NCBI RefSeq assembly: GCF_022134585.1
Contig: NZ_JAKNCT010000003.1
Coordinates: forward strand, 124,001 to 188,000
Length of the DNA: 64,000 nucleotides
Reading direction: 5' to 3'
DNA from: Mesosutterella porci
GTDB lineage: Bacteria > Pseudomonadota > Gammaproteobacteria > Burkholderiales > Burkholderiaceae_F
Both the position numbers and the translations under genes were made by a program. Under the pieces are notes generated by a model. That model saw only the letters and a program-made list of their open reading frames with translations, made no database searches and was not told the origin of the DNA. This document shows, one piece after another, positions 23,803 through 37,758 of the stretch. Position 1 is the stretch's first letter; each line of letters starts with the position of its first letter.

Positions 23803-24668
23803 TGGCGCGGCCGGCCTACCGGGGCCGCTTCGCCCCGTCGCCCACGGGGCTGCTGCATGCGGGCAGCCTCCTTGCCGCCCTCGCCTCGTGGCTCGATGCC
23901 CGGGCCCACGGCGGCCTCTGGCTTGTGCGGATCGAGGACATCGATCCCTTCCGCGACATCCCGGGCGCGGGCGAGAAGATCCTGCAGACGCTTGCCCGCT
24001 TCAGCCTGGCCTCGGACGAGCCCGTGCTCTGGCAGCACGACAGGCTTGGGGCCTACCGGGAGGCACTCAGCCGCCTGCTTGAAAAAGGAATGGCCTACGG
24101 CTGCGCCTGCTCGCGCCACGAAATCCTTGACTGGCACCACATCTACGGCGGCAATCCCGCGGTCTATCCCGGTCTGTGCAGGAACGGCACAGGGGGGCGC
24201 CCCGTGCGCTCGATACGCCTGAGGGTCGACGACGAACCGGTCGCGTTCACGGACCGACGCCGCGGCCCCTTTGTCCAGAGGCTGGAAAGCGAGCTGGGAG
24301 ACTTCATCATCCGCCGCGCGGACGGCCTGCCCGCCTACCAGCTCGCAGTGGTGGTGGACGACGGCTTCCAGGGCGTCACCGATATCGTGCGGGGCGAGGA
24401 TCTGCTCGACAACACGCCACGCCAGATCGCGCTGCAGAGGGCGCTCGGGCTGCCGCAGCCGCGTTACCTGCACCTTCCGCTTGTCCTGAACGAAAGGGGG
24501 GAAAAGCTCTCGAAGCAGGCGGGGGCCGCGCCCCTGCCCGAGGACGACACCATGGGCTGCCTCGAGCGGGCCTGGGCGGGGCTGGGCTTTCCGAGAATCG
24601 GAGCCGGCTCGCCCCAGGCCTTCCTCAGGGCGGCCATCCCGATCTGGGCCGGCCGCTGGGGCGGCTGA
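23802..24668 (+). CDS. gluQ: Glutamyl-Q tRNA(Asp) synthetase
   Basis: The product is 288 residues, the short class-I GluRS paralogue. It has the nucleotide-binding start G-R-F-A-P-S-P-T-G-L-L-H-A-G-S, the I-E-D-I-D-P motif, Cys residues of the zinc site (C-A-C-S and Y-P-G-L-C) and K-L-S-K-Q in place of KMSKS. It lacks the anticodon-binding domain. It attaches glutamate to queuosine at position 34 of tRNA-Asp. Overlaps the upstream gene. Confidence 0.93.
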   Translation: MARPAYRGRFAPSPTGLLHAGSLLAALASWLDARAHGGLWLVRIEDIDPFRDIPGAGEKILQTLARFSLASDEPVLWQHDRLGAYREALSRLLEKGMAYGCACSRHEILDWHHIYGGNPAVYPGLCRNGTGGRPVRSIRLRVDDEPVAFTDRRRGPFVQRLESELGDFIIRRADGLPAYQLAVVVDDGFQGVTDIVRGEDLLDNTPRQIALQRALGLPQPRYLHLPLVLNERGEKLSKQAGAAPLPEDDTMGCLERAWAGLGFPRIGAGSPQAFLRAAIPIWAGRWGG

Positions 24669-24703
24669 AGGACAGAGCCCCCGGCCTGCGGCCTCCGCTT
24701 TTT

Positions 24704-26602
24704 TTACGAAGCCGCTGCCCGCGCCGCGGCGGGCAGAAAGACCTTCACGCAGGTGCCGCGCCCGGGCTCGGACTCGATCGTGAGCTTCGCCCCGATCTTC
24801 TTCGCCCGCTCCTCCATGATCGACAGGCCCACGTGCCTCGCGCGCCGCGCCTCGGCCAGCCTGCGGTCGATGCCGACCCCGTCGTCGGTCACTGAGGCGG
24901 TGAAATTCTCGTAGTTCTCCACCCTCACCTCCGCATGCTTCGCCTTCGCATGCTTGCGCACGTTGGACAGCGCCTCCTGAACGATGAAGGTGATCTGCAG
25001 CTTCTGCTTTTCCGTGAGGTGCGGGCCGCTGCCGTTGATCACGACGCGGGCCTCGACGCCGGACTGCGCCTCGAAGCGCCGGGTCACCGTGAGCAGCGCG
25101 GTCTTGAAGTCCTCCTTGTGGATCTTTTCCCGGAAGTTGAGCAGCAGCTCACGCACATTCTCGTAGCTCTCCTGAACGCCGGCCTTGATCTGCTTCACGC
25201 ACTCGGCCACCATCGGACGGTCGTTGCTCGCGAGCGACGACTCGAGCAGCTGCACCTGCATGTTGAGGAAGGAGAGCGTCTGCGCGATCGAATCGTGCAG
25301 TCCCTGGGCCATGAATGTGCGCTCCTGGACCACGGCGAACTGGCGCTCGCGCTCGTTGAGCCGGTAGTTTTCGACCGCGATTCCCAGATGCGTGCCGAAG
25401 GATTCGAGCTGACGGAAGGCGGGCGAAGGAATGTAACGGTCATCCTTGAACTCGAGCTCAAAGATACCGAGGTTGTTCTGCCCGTTTCTCAGGTGGAAGA
25501 TATAGGCGCAGGCAAAACCCTCGCTCATGAGCAGCCTCGCCCCGTCGGTGCTGATGGAGGAAAGCTCGAAGCGCGTGGGCAGAGGCTTGGAGAAGGCCTC
25601 GCGCACCGGATTGTTTTCGTTGGGTTCCCGGGTGGCGACGTCGAGGTACTGGCCGGAGAGCCCGATCGAGGCGGCGAACGGCAGCCTGTCGCTCGCGCTG
25701 TCGAAGAGCCGGACGGCGCAGGCGTCGGCCTTGGTGTAGCTGCGGATGCGCTCGAGGAACCCTTCGGCCATGTCCTCAATCCCGTTGGACTGGCTCAGGA
25801 AGGTGGTCATCTCGTAGAGCTGGGCAAGATTCGTGTTCTTTTCCTGCACCGAGGCGGTCTTTTCGGCCACCTTCTCTTCGAGGTTGTTGTACAGGTCCTC
25901 GAGCCTCGCGGTCATCCGGTTGAAGCCCTCGCCGATCTGCCCGAATTCGTCGCTGCGGCCGATGTGCACGCGCGCCGACAGGTCTCCGGCCGTCACCTGG
26001 CCTATCACCTTGCCCAGCGCCTGCACCGGGCGGATCACCCAGACGTTAAGCAGGTAGAGGATGACAAAGAGGCTGCCGATCGCCAGCAGCATGATGAGCA
26101 CCTGCAGGTAGCGCATCTGCTCGATGTAGCTCTGCCGGTAGCTTTCGATGTTGTTCTTCAGGTAATCGAGCGCGCCAATGTACTCGTGGAAGGCGGAGGA
26201 GTTGAAAACCAGGCCCGTGCGCTGCTTGTTGACCAGCCGCGTCTTCACCTCATTGAGCCAGATGAGGCGCACGCGGTCGATTCCTTCCTTCACCTGCGGC
26301 GTGTTGGGCAGCTTGAAGGGCTTCCAGAAGTTCTCCTCGCTCAGGCCGTCGAGCAGCTTCTCCGTATGGCTGATCTCCTCGTTGAGCATCTCGGGCGAAT
26401 AGCCGGGGTTGGCGAAGACCCCTGCCTTGTGGAAACTCAGCTTGATTTCATAGATCTGGTTCACAGCCGCCGCCGAAGACTCCGAGTTCCAGCTGAGCAG
26501 CATCGTATAGCCCACCACCCCCACCACAAAGGACACCCACAGAGCCGTGAGCGCGAGCAGCCTCATCGAGAGGCTGCGAAATTTGATCTGGCCGTTTTTC
26601 AT
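24704..26602 (-). CDS. NarX/NarQ-type sensor histidine kinase, orphan
   Basis: The product is 632 residues. TM1 is about 12-34, a periplasmic domain 35-164, TM2 about 165-188, HAMP 189-240, a coiled signalling helix and GAF-like domain 275-420. HisKA_3 has phospho-acceptor H436 (L-H-D-S-I-A-Q) and the C-terminal ATPase has N-V-R-K-H-A-K-A and D-D-G-V-G-I. The architecture is that of NarX. However, the nitrate-binding P-box, normally with an invariant Arg-Met pair, reads V-N-Q-I-Y-E-I-K-L-S-F here, so nitrate sensing is uncertain. No NarL-type regulator is nearby; it follows parC by 57 bp. Confidence 0.85.
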   Translation of the reverse strand: MKNGQIKFRSLSMRLLALTALWVSFVVGVVGYTMLLSWNSESSAAAVNQIYEIKLSFHKAGVFANPGYSPEMLNEEISHTEKLLDGLSEENFWKPFKLPNTPQVKEGIDRVRLIWLNEVKTRLVNKQRTGLVFNSSAFHEYIGALDYLKNNIESYRQSYIEQMRYLQVLIMLLAIGSLFVILYLLNVWVIRPVQALGKVIGQVTAGDLSARVHIGRSDEFGQIGEGFNRMTARLEDLYNNLEEKVAEKTASVQEKNTNLAQLYEMTTFLSQSNGIEDMAEGFLERIRSYTKADACAVRLFDSASDRLPFAASIGLSGQYLDVATREPNENNPVREAFSKPLPTRFELSSISTDGARLLMSEGFACAYIFHLRNGQNNLGIFELEFKDDRYIPSPAFRQLESFGTHLGIAVENYRLNERERQFAVVQERTFMAQGLHDSIAQTLSFLNMQVQLLESSLASNDRPMVAECVKQIKAGVQESYENVRELLLNFREKIHKEDFKTALLTVTRRFEAQSGVEARVVINGSGPHLTEKQKLQITFIVQEALSNVRKHAKAKHAEVRVENYENFTASVTDDGVGIDRRLAEARRARHVGLSIMEERAKKIGAKLTIESEPGRGTCVKVFLPAAARAAAS

Positions 26603-26659
26603 CTGTCCAATTCACCTTGCCGGGCGGTGCGGGGCGGCCCGCCGCCCGGGCCCCTCTGC

Positions 26660-29170
<2,511 letters not shown>

Positions 29171-29192
29171 AAGCGTTTGTCCTTGGCCGGCA

Positions 29193-31983
<2,791 letters not shown>

Positions 31984-32151
31984 TGCTGTGCTGCCCTTCT
32001 CTTGCCACGGGCCCGGAGTGCTTCTGCGCGGGCCGTCCGCGCGCACCCTGCCCTCTCATTGCTAAAAACTTTAGTTTAACGGCTCCCGGAGGCCCTGAAG
32101 CGGACGGACCGGGACTATGATGGGCTGAGCCCCTCTCGGAAACGATGCGCC

Positions 32152-33024
32152 ATGAGAATGAAACCCGCTCTTTTATCCCTCTTCCTTCTCGCCGCCTCGC
32201 CCGCGGCTCTGCCCTGCACACTCTACGGAGCCGCGGGCGCAGCCGCCGGCGGCGGCACGCTCATGGCCAAGGTCCGCGACCAGCTGCCGGGTAGCCAGGT
32301 GCTGCGCACCGTCGTCCCCGAAAAGGGATACGCGTACCGGGGGCTCTTTGTCGGGAAGCGCCCCACCTTCAATATGGGGATCAACAGCGCGGGGCTGGCC
32401 GCAGGGCTTTCCACCGCCGGATCCGTCCCGAAGAAAAAGCGGCTTTCCTACCCCCGCTTCAGGGGCCCCGCGGGCGAGCGACCTCTGGAGTACCTGATGG
32501 AGCGCTGCGCAACGGTCGAGGAGGCGCTTGCGGCAAAGGAGGTGTTCGACCATCCCGCGAACTTCATCCTGGCCGACCGCACGGAGGTGGCCATCGTGGA
32601 AGTCCTGCCGGACCTTACGCGCACGGTGCGGCGGGTTAAAAACGGCACCGCCGCGCACACCAACCACTACATCGAGCCCGGCTCGGAGCGCTTCAACGAA
32701 AAAATCGGAGAAAGCAGCGCCGCGAGGCTGAGCCGCATCCGCAGCCTGCTCGCCTCTCGGAAGGCCTTCAGCCTCCAGGACTTCATCGCCATGGGCCACG
32801 ACCGCACGGCCGGGCCTGACGACAGCATCTGGCGCACCGGGGAAGCGCACCGGGAGAGGACGATCGCCTTCATGGTCGTGAGGATTCCTGCCTCGGGCGC
32901 CCCGCAGCTGCATCTTGAGTGGGAAGAGCAGAAGGACGATCCGCACTCGCTCAGGTCCGTCGATGAAACTCCTTTCCCCAAGGCCCCCGGCGGGGTCGCC
33001 CTGCCGGCTGGATCTGAGAAATAA
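32152..33024 (+). CDS. Exported Ntn-type C45/linear amide hydrolase
   Basis: The product is 290 residues. A hydrophobic leader of about 21 residues ends directly before C22-T-L-Y-G-A-A-G. In this family the Cys becomes the N-terminal nucleophile. G-G-G-T-L-M-A-K-V-R-D-Q, N-M-G-I-N-S-A-G-L and the Asn in T-N-H-Y match acyl-CoA:6-APA acyltransferase / linear-amide C-N hydrolases (choloylglycine hydrolase superfamily). The residue before the Cys is Pro, which argues against a lipobox. It likely cleaves an amide in the periplasm; substrate unknown. Its TAATG end overlaps the MFS gene, so the two act together. Confidence 0.75.
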   Translation: MRMKPALLSLFLLAASPAALPCTLYGAAGAAAGGGTLMAKVRDQLPGSQVLRTVVPEKGYAYRGLFVGKRPTFNMGINSAGLAAGLSTAGSVPKKKRLSYPRFRGPAGERPLEYLMERCATVEEALAAKEVFDHPANFILADRTEVAIVEVLPDLTRTVRRVKNGTAAHTNHYIEPGSERFNEKIGESSAARLSRIRSLLASRKAFSLQDFIAMGHDRTAGPDDSIWRTGEAHRERTIAFMVVRIPASGAPQLHLEWEEQKDDPHSLRSVDETPFPKAPGGVALPAGSEK

Positions 33025-34196
33025 TGGAAAGGCGGCCCGCCATGATCTTCCGCATCATTGCTTTTTGCGTGCTGCTGCAGTTCGGCTATGTCTGCATGCG
33101 CGTCACCGTGAGCCTTGACGCGCTCGCGCATCAGGGCGGGGCGTTTCAGGTCGGCGTCATGATGAGCCTGCTCGCGCTTTTCCCCACCTTCCTCGCCATG
33201 CCCTTCGGGCGGTGGATGGACCGGGCGGGGGCGCAAAAGCCGATTCTGGCGGGCGCGGCCTGCCTGGCCGCGGCGGCGCTCTTTCCCTTTTCCTTTCCGA
33301 TGGCCCGCTACGGGATCGTTCCCCTGTATCTGTGCTGCATTCTGGACGGCATCGGGTTCATGTGCATCCAGATGGCCTCGCTGCAGATGATGGGCAGCCT
33401 GTCGCGGCCCGAGCACAGGACCGACGCCTTTTCCTGGCTCGCGGTCGGGTTTGCCGCCTCGGGCCTGTGCGCCCCGGTCCTGTCGGGCTACACCATTGAT
33501 CTTTTCGGCCACCGCTGGGCTTACGCGCTTGCGCTGCTGGCCATCGTTTTGGGCTTTTCGCTCTTTCTCCTCAATCTGAAGATTGTTCCCGCCTCCTGGG
33601 GCGAAGTGAAGAAAAAAGAACACAGAGCCGGTGCATTTGAGCTCCTCGGGCATCCAACGCTGAGGATTGTCCTTATCGTCTCGGCCATTGTTTCGGTGGC
33701 CTGGGAACTCGAAAACTTCATGTTCCCGGTCTATGGACACGAGATCGGGCTTTCGGCCACCCATATCGGCTGGCTGATCGGGTCATTTTATTCCGCGACC
33801 TTCATCGTCCGCTTCCTGATGCCGATTCTGTCAAGGCGCATCGGGCCCTGGACATTCATGGTCTTCGTGCTTTCCGCAGGCGCGGCGGCCTACGCCATCT
33901 TTCCCTTTTTCACGTCTCTGCCGCCGCTGCTGGCCGTCGCTTTCCTGCTCGGGCTGGGCCTGGGCGCCAGTCAGCCCAACGTGATGACCCTGCTGCACAA
34001 CAACGCGCCGCCCGGACGCGTGGGCGAAGCGCTGGGCATCCGCACCATGATGAGAAACGCCGCCCATACTATCGTGCCGGTCTGTTTCGGCGCCGTCACG
34101 GCCCTGATCGGCGTTTTCTGGATCTTCATCGCGCAGGCCGCCCTGATGGGAGGCTCGGCCCTGCTGGTGCACTTCAGGGACCGAACCGGAAACTAA
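33024..34196 (+). CDS. MFS transporter
   Basis: The product is 390 residues with about twelve membrane segments and the MFS loop-2/3 motif F-G-R-W-M-D-R-A-G-A (about 67-76). It overlaps the upstream amidohydrolase by one base. An internal ATG at 33042 begins with a hydrophobic helix (M-I-F-R-I-I-A-F) and is a plausible alternative start. It may import the product of the exported hydrolase or export its substrate. Specificity cannot be read. Confidence 0.85.
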   Translation: MERRPAMIFRIIAFCVLLQFGYVCMRVTVSLDALAHQGGAFQVGVMMSLLALFPTFLAMPFGRWMDRAGAQKPILAGAACLAAAALFPFSFPMARYGIVPLYLCCILDGIGFMCIQMASLQMMGSLSRPEHRTDAFSWLAVGFAASGLCAPVLSGYTIDLFGHRWAYALALLAIVLGFSLFLLNLKIVPASWGEVKKKEHRAGAFELLGHPTLRIVLIVSAIVSVAWELENFMFPVYGHEIGLSATHIGWLIGSFYSATFIVRFLMPILSRRIGPWTFMVFVLSAGAAAYAIFPFFTSLPPLLAVAFLLGLGLGASQPNVMTLLHNNAPPGRVGEALGIRTMMRNAAHTIVPVCFGAVTALIGVFWIFIAQAALMGGSALLVHFRDRTGN

Positions 34197-34201
34197 GCGG
34201 C

Positions 34202-34411
34202 CCGCCGCTTTATAACACGATGAAGAACGAGCTCCTGAAGGGCGTCCGGTTCGAATCCATCCAGGAAGTAACGAAGGCGGTTGAGAAGGCCGTCAGGTTC
34301 TACAACGAGGAGCATCCTCACATGAGCGTAGACATGAAGACACCAAGAGATGCTGCGGACAACGTTGGAGATATTCCTAAACGGTGGACCCGCCGCAGGG
34401 AGATGCACTTG
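34202..34411 (+). pseudogene. IS3-family transposase C-terminal remnant
   Basis: A fragment of about 70 codons reads Y-N-T-M-K-N-E-L-L-K-G...V-E-K-A-V-R-F-Y-N-E-E-H-P-H-M-S...K-T-P-R-D-A. This is the end of the integrase core of IS3-type OrfB transposases (K-x-E, Y-N-x2-R/H-P-H-x-S-L, T-P). The N-terminal catalytic part is missing; the fragment begins right after the MFS stop codon. The frame stays open to 34480 but the tail is not transposase-like. Confidence 0.7.
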
Positions 34412-34498
34412 AAAAATCAGCGCGACGCTTGCAATAACCCTGAGATATGTTTACTTTCGGATTCGTGCCGGCAGGGTTAGTACAGCCGGCACTTTGGC

Positions 34499-34656
34499 AG
34501 TCAACCTCCGAAAGGAAGAAGGCGACGGCAGTCAACTTATTTCGGGGTTAGGAGAAAGAAGTCAACTTTCTTCCGTTTTAGCAACTTAACCGAGTCAAAC
34601 TTTTTAAGGGTTAAGAGGCAAAAGTAGTCAACCTATTTCAGGAAACTACATTCCGC
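34499..34656. repeat. Five phased AGTCAA repeats (IS end-like)
   Basis: AGTCAA starts at 34499, 34530, 34560, 34593 and 34626, i.e. spacings of 31, 30, 33 and 33 bp. Most copies continue as C-Y-T then a T-rich and G-rich stretch (e.g. AGTCAACCTATTTCAGGAAA at 34626). The region is AT-richer than its surroundings. The last copy resembles the terminal sequence of IS3-type elements. It lies between the transposase remnant and tRNA-Arg. Confidence 0.6.
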
Positions 34657-34716
34657 AAAAAAAGCTAGGCTGAACAGGGGAGCAGATAGACCCCAGAAGG
34701 GGGCAAAGAAGGGGGT

Positions 34717-34749
34717 AAAATCAACAATTTTGTGTAAATTGCTGATTTT
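34717..34749 (-). terminator. Terminator of tRNA-Arg
   Basis: AAAATCA...AATTT pairs with AAATT...TGATTTT (34717-34749), with one or two mismatches. On the minus strand the second arm ends in TTTT. It lies about a dozen bases after the tRNA 3' end. Confidence 0.65.
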
Positions 34750-34760
34750 ATTAAGAATAA

Positions 34761-34836
34761 TGGTGCCCCCGCTGGGACTCGAACCCGGATCTAACCCTTA
34801 GGAGGGGCTTGTTCTATCCAGTTGAACTACGGGGAC
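34761..34836 (-). tRNA. tRNA-Arg (anticodon CCT)
   Basis: A 76-base cloverleaf with acceptor GTCCCCG/CGGGGGC, anticodon loop CTCCTAA, T-loop GGTTCGAGTCC and encoded CCA. It reads AGG. Flanked by mobile-element debris on its 3' side, a common place for integration. Confidence 0.95.
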
Positions 34837-34976
34837 GCCCGGTTTCCGACCTCGATCGGAAACGAGGAATAGATTCTACTCAAAATGAAAGAACTTTGCT
34901 TGCCGGACCCCCGAACGCGGTGTTTCGCGATACCATGGGCGGAAAAACAAGTACGTGTATTCCTAAAAGCCCTCTC

Positions 34977-36116
34977 ATGAGAATACCCTTAAATTCCCTC
35001 AGAGAAAATCTGGCCGACCGCATCGACCTGCTGATCAAGATCGCCTTCGGCGTGCTGATCGCCATCGGCTGCTACATGGTAGTCGCGCCTTTTGCCACCG
35101 CCATCCTGATTTCCGCAATGCTCTGCGTGGTCACCTGGCCCTTTTTCCTCCGGGTCGACGCGCTGGTGAAAGGCCGCAGGACGCTTTCCTCAGCCATCAT
35201 GGTGCTGATCATCGGCGTGATGGTGATCCTGCCGCTCACCTTCATCGTCGTCTTCGCCATGCAGCAGCTCTCGAGCGCCCTCATCCTCATCCGCGAGTGG
35301 GTGGCCGAAGGCATGCCGCTGCCGGCCTGGGCGAGCTCGCTGCCCTGGGTGGGCTCCTACCTGCACGAGCCACTCGGGAAAATAGTCAAGTACCCCGAAG
35401 TCGCCTCGGCCATCAAGCAGGCCGGCACCGCCCTCACGCGCGGTGTGATCAGCTCGAGCGCCTCGGTGGTGAACATCATCGTGCAGCTGCTGCTCATCGC
35501 GGCCGTCGCCTTCATCTTCTACAGGAACGGCGAAACGCTCGCGAAAAAAGTTCAGAGCCTTCTTGAAAAAGTGGGCGGCAACCTCTCCTCCTCGTTCCAG
35601 AACATCCTCGTGAACACAACCCGCTCGGTGGTGTTTGGGATTTTCGGCACGGCTCTGGGCCAGGCGCTGCTCGCCTACATCGGCTTCTGGATCTGCGGCA
35701 TCGACAACAAGACGCTCTTCGCCTTCATGGTGTTCATCCTCTCGATGGTTCCGATGGGGCCTCCCTTCGTGTGGGGGCCGCTTGCCGTCGCGCTCTATCT
35801 CAAGGGAGAGGTGGGCTATGCGATCTTTCTCGCGATCTGGGGATCCTGCGTGGTCTCAAGCGTCGACAACTTCCTCAAGCCCCTGCTGATTTCGCGGGGC
35901 ACCCCGCTGCCGATGGCGCTCGTCTTCCTCGGCGTGTTCGGCGGCCTCATCGCCTTCGGCTTCCTCGGGATCCTGCTCGGACCGATCCTGCTGTCGCTCG
36001 GCACCACGCTGTTTACGGCCTGGCTCGCAAAGCCCGTGTCCAAGTCCCCGCAGACGATGGAAATTGTCAGCGAGGCGGCTGAAGGCGGAGACGGCGAGCA
36101 GAAGAAAGCCGGCTGA
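34977..36116 (+). CDS. AI-2E family membrane transporter (PerM-like)
   Basis: The product is 379 residues with about seven or eight membrane segments. G-I-F-G-T-A-L-G-Q-A-L-L-A and the C-terminal F-G-G-L-I-A-F-G-F-L-G-I-L-L-G-P-I-L-L are typical of the PerM/YdiK (UPF0118) family. Some members export AI-2 and others are Na+/H+ antiporters, so the substrate is open. The start is uncertain: 34977 has no clear RBS, and ATG 34935 is possible; the frame further left crosses the tRNA. Confidence 0.85.
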   Translation: MRIPLNSLRENLADRIDLLIKIAFGVLIAIGCYMVVAPFATAILISAMLCVVTWPFFLRVDALVKGRRTLSSAIMVLIIGVMVILPLTFIVVFAMQQLSSALILIREWVAEGMPLPAWASSLPWVGSYLHEPLGKIVKYPEVASAIKQAGTALTRGVISSSASVVNIIVQLLLIAAVAFIFYRNGETLAKKVQSLLEKVGGNLSSSFQNILVNTTRSVVFGIFGTALGQALLAYIGFWICGIDNKTLFAFMVFILSMVPMGPPFVWGPLAVALYLKGEVGYAIFLAIWGSCVVSSVDNFLKPLLISRGTPLPMALVFLGVFGGLIAFGFLGILLGPILLSLGTTLFTAWLAKPVSKSPQTMEIVSEAAEGGDGEQKKAG

Positions 36117-36234
36117 AAAACAAGCCGCTCTTCAGGAAAGAGGGCGGAAGCGGCCTGACGCGGTTTTGACCCCGCCGCTACACTTAGCCTGCCGCCGCGT
36201 CCCCCGCGGCCCGCTTTTTTAAGGACAGGAACAC

Positions 36235-36885
36235 ATGATCAGCAACGTTTTGGAAACCGTTCAGAAGCGCTACACCGCCAAGCACTACGACCCCAGCCGG
36301 AAGATCTCTCCCGAAGACTGGGCGAAGGTTGAGGAAATCCTGCGGCTCGCCCCCTCCTCCGTAAACTACCAGCCCGTCGAATATTTCGTCGCCTCAACGG
36401 AGGCGGCCCGGGCCAAAGTGGCCAAGGCCGTCCTCAGCATCAATGCGGAGAGGGTTCTCAAGGCGAGTCACGTCGTGGTTTTCACGGTACCCCTTGCTGC
36501 GCGTGAATCGCACCTGAAGGCCGTGCTCGAGAAGGAAGATCTCGACGGGCGCTATGCGAATCCGGAACTGAAGAATGCCCAGGACCAGGGCCGCCGGCAC
36601 TTCGTCGGCCTGCACCAGATCAGCCCGGCCGAAATCACGGAATGGTTCACCCGCCAGGCCTATCTGGCTTGCGGCTTCGTCGTCATGGCGACCGCCGAGG
36701 CCGGCATCGACTCCACCATCATGGAAGGATTTGACTTCCCCGCGCTCGACCGCGAACTCGGCCTCAGGGAAAAAGGCCTCGCCTCGGTGCTCGTCGTGAG
36801 CTTCGGCTACCACGCTGACAACGATGGCAATGCGATCCGCCCGAAGTCAAGGCTCGCGCGCGATCTTGTGATCCACGAGCTCTAA
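36235..36885 (+). CDS. Oxygen-insensitive NAD(P)H nitroreductase (NfsB-like)
   Basis: The product is 216 residues. The FMN-binding pattern includes K-R-Y-T-A-K-H-Y-D at the N-terminus, A-P-S-S-V-N-Y-Q-P, T-R-Q-A-Y-L-A-C-G and E-G-F-D at typical spacing. It closely follows the NfsB/dihydropteridine reductase type. It reduces nitroaromatics or quinones by two-electron steps. AAGGACAGG precedes the ATG. It stands alone, convergent with orn. Confidence 0.88.
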   Translation: MISNVLETVQKRYTAKHYDPSRKISPEDWAKVEEILRLAPSSVNYQPVEYFVASTEAARAKVAKAVLSINAERVLKASHVVVFTVPLAARESHLKAVLEKEDLDGRYANPELKNAQDQGRRHFVGLHQISPAEITEWFTRQAYLACGFVVMATAEAGIDSTIMEGFDFPALDRELGLREKGLASVLVVSFGYHADNDGNAIRPKSRLARDLVIHEL

Positions 36886-36997
36886 AAACGACGCCCCGCA
36901 AGGGGCGCCCGACGCAAAGGCCTGGAAGCTTCTGCCTGCCCGGCGGGGGCTTCCGGTCCTTCGATTTTTTTCCTGTTTCAAGAGCAGAAGGCCGCTC

Positions 36998-37561
36998 TCA
37001 GACCTTCATCAGCAGCTTCCTGTAATGCTGCAGCTCCTCGACTGACTCCCTGATGTCTGAAATCGCCTGATGCTTCGTCGTCTTCACGGAGCGCCAGACC
37101 GCCTCCGGCGCCCAACGCCTCGCAAGCTCCTTCAGAGTCGAAACATCGATCGAGCGGTAGTGGAAGAAGGACTCGAGCCGGGGCATCCAGCGGGCCATGA
37201 AGCGCCGGTCCTGCCCGATCGTATTTCCGCACATCGGGCTCTTTCCCGGGGGCACGAAGCGCGAGAAGACCTCGAGGCAGAGGTCCGTGGCCTGCTCCTC
37301 GTCAATCGTGCTTTCCTGAACGCGGCGCACGAGTCCTGACTCGCCGTGGGTCTTTCGGTTCCACGCATCCATCGCCGCGAGCACCGCGTCGCTCTGGTGA
37401 ATCGCGATCACGGGCCCCTCGTGAATGATGTTGAGCTGTGCGTCGGTGATCACGGCCCCGAGCTCGATGATGCGGTTCACCTCCGGCTGCAGGCCGGTCA
37501 TTTCCAGGTCCACCCAGATCAAATTCGTCTCCGAAAAACGGGGATCGCGTTCCGCTGCCAT
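36998..37561 (-). CDS. orn: Oligoribonuclease
   Basis: The product is 187 residues. DEDDh exonuclease motifs: W-V-D-L-E-M-T-G near residue 16, the middle D of C-G-N-T-I-G-Q-D-R, and the H-x-A-x-x-D end (H-Q-A-I-S-D-I). It degrades dinucleotides to NMPs and is usually essential. The start at 37561 (GGGACAG upstream) is chosen over the frame start at 37630. It is divergent from rsgA, a common arrangement. Confidence 0.95.
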   Translation of the reverse strand: MAAERDPRFSETNLIWVDLEMTGLQPEVNRIIELGAVITDAQLNIIHEGPVIAIHQSDAVLAAMDAWNRKTHGESGLVRRVQESTIDEEQATDLCLEVFSRFVPPGKSPMCGNTIGQDRRFMARWMPRLESFFHYRSIDVSTLKELARRWAPEAVWRSVKTTKHQAISDIRESVEELQHYRKLLMKV

Positions 37562-37758
37562 TTTCTGTCCCTTTATGCTTGAATTGAGCTCGCGCCCGCA
37601 GACGGCGCCGCAGGCTGAAATTTCCGCCATTTTCGCACTTTCGGGCCGCAGGCGACACCCTGGGGCCTGCCTTCCCGATGTTGAAGAAAAAAAACGTCCG
37701 CGCTAGTCTGCGTTCATCCGCAGTTTCATTTTCAAACGCTTCCCCCTGAAGAGACAGC

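Noticed and set aside
34499-34656. CRISPR array
   Set aside because: Only a 6-9 base core repeats, the units are degenerate, and no cas genes are present.
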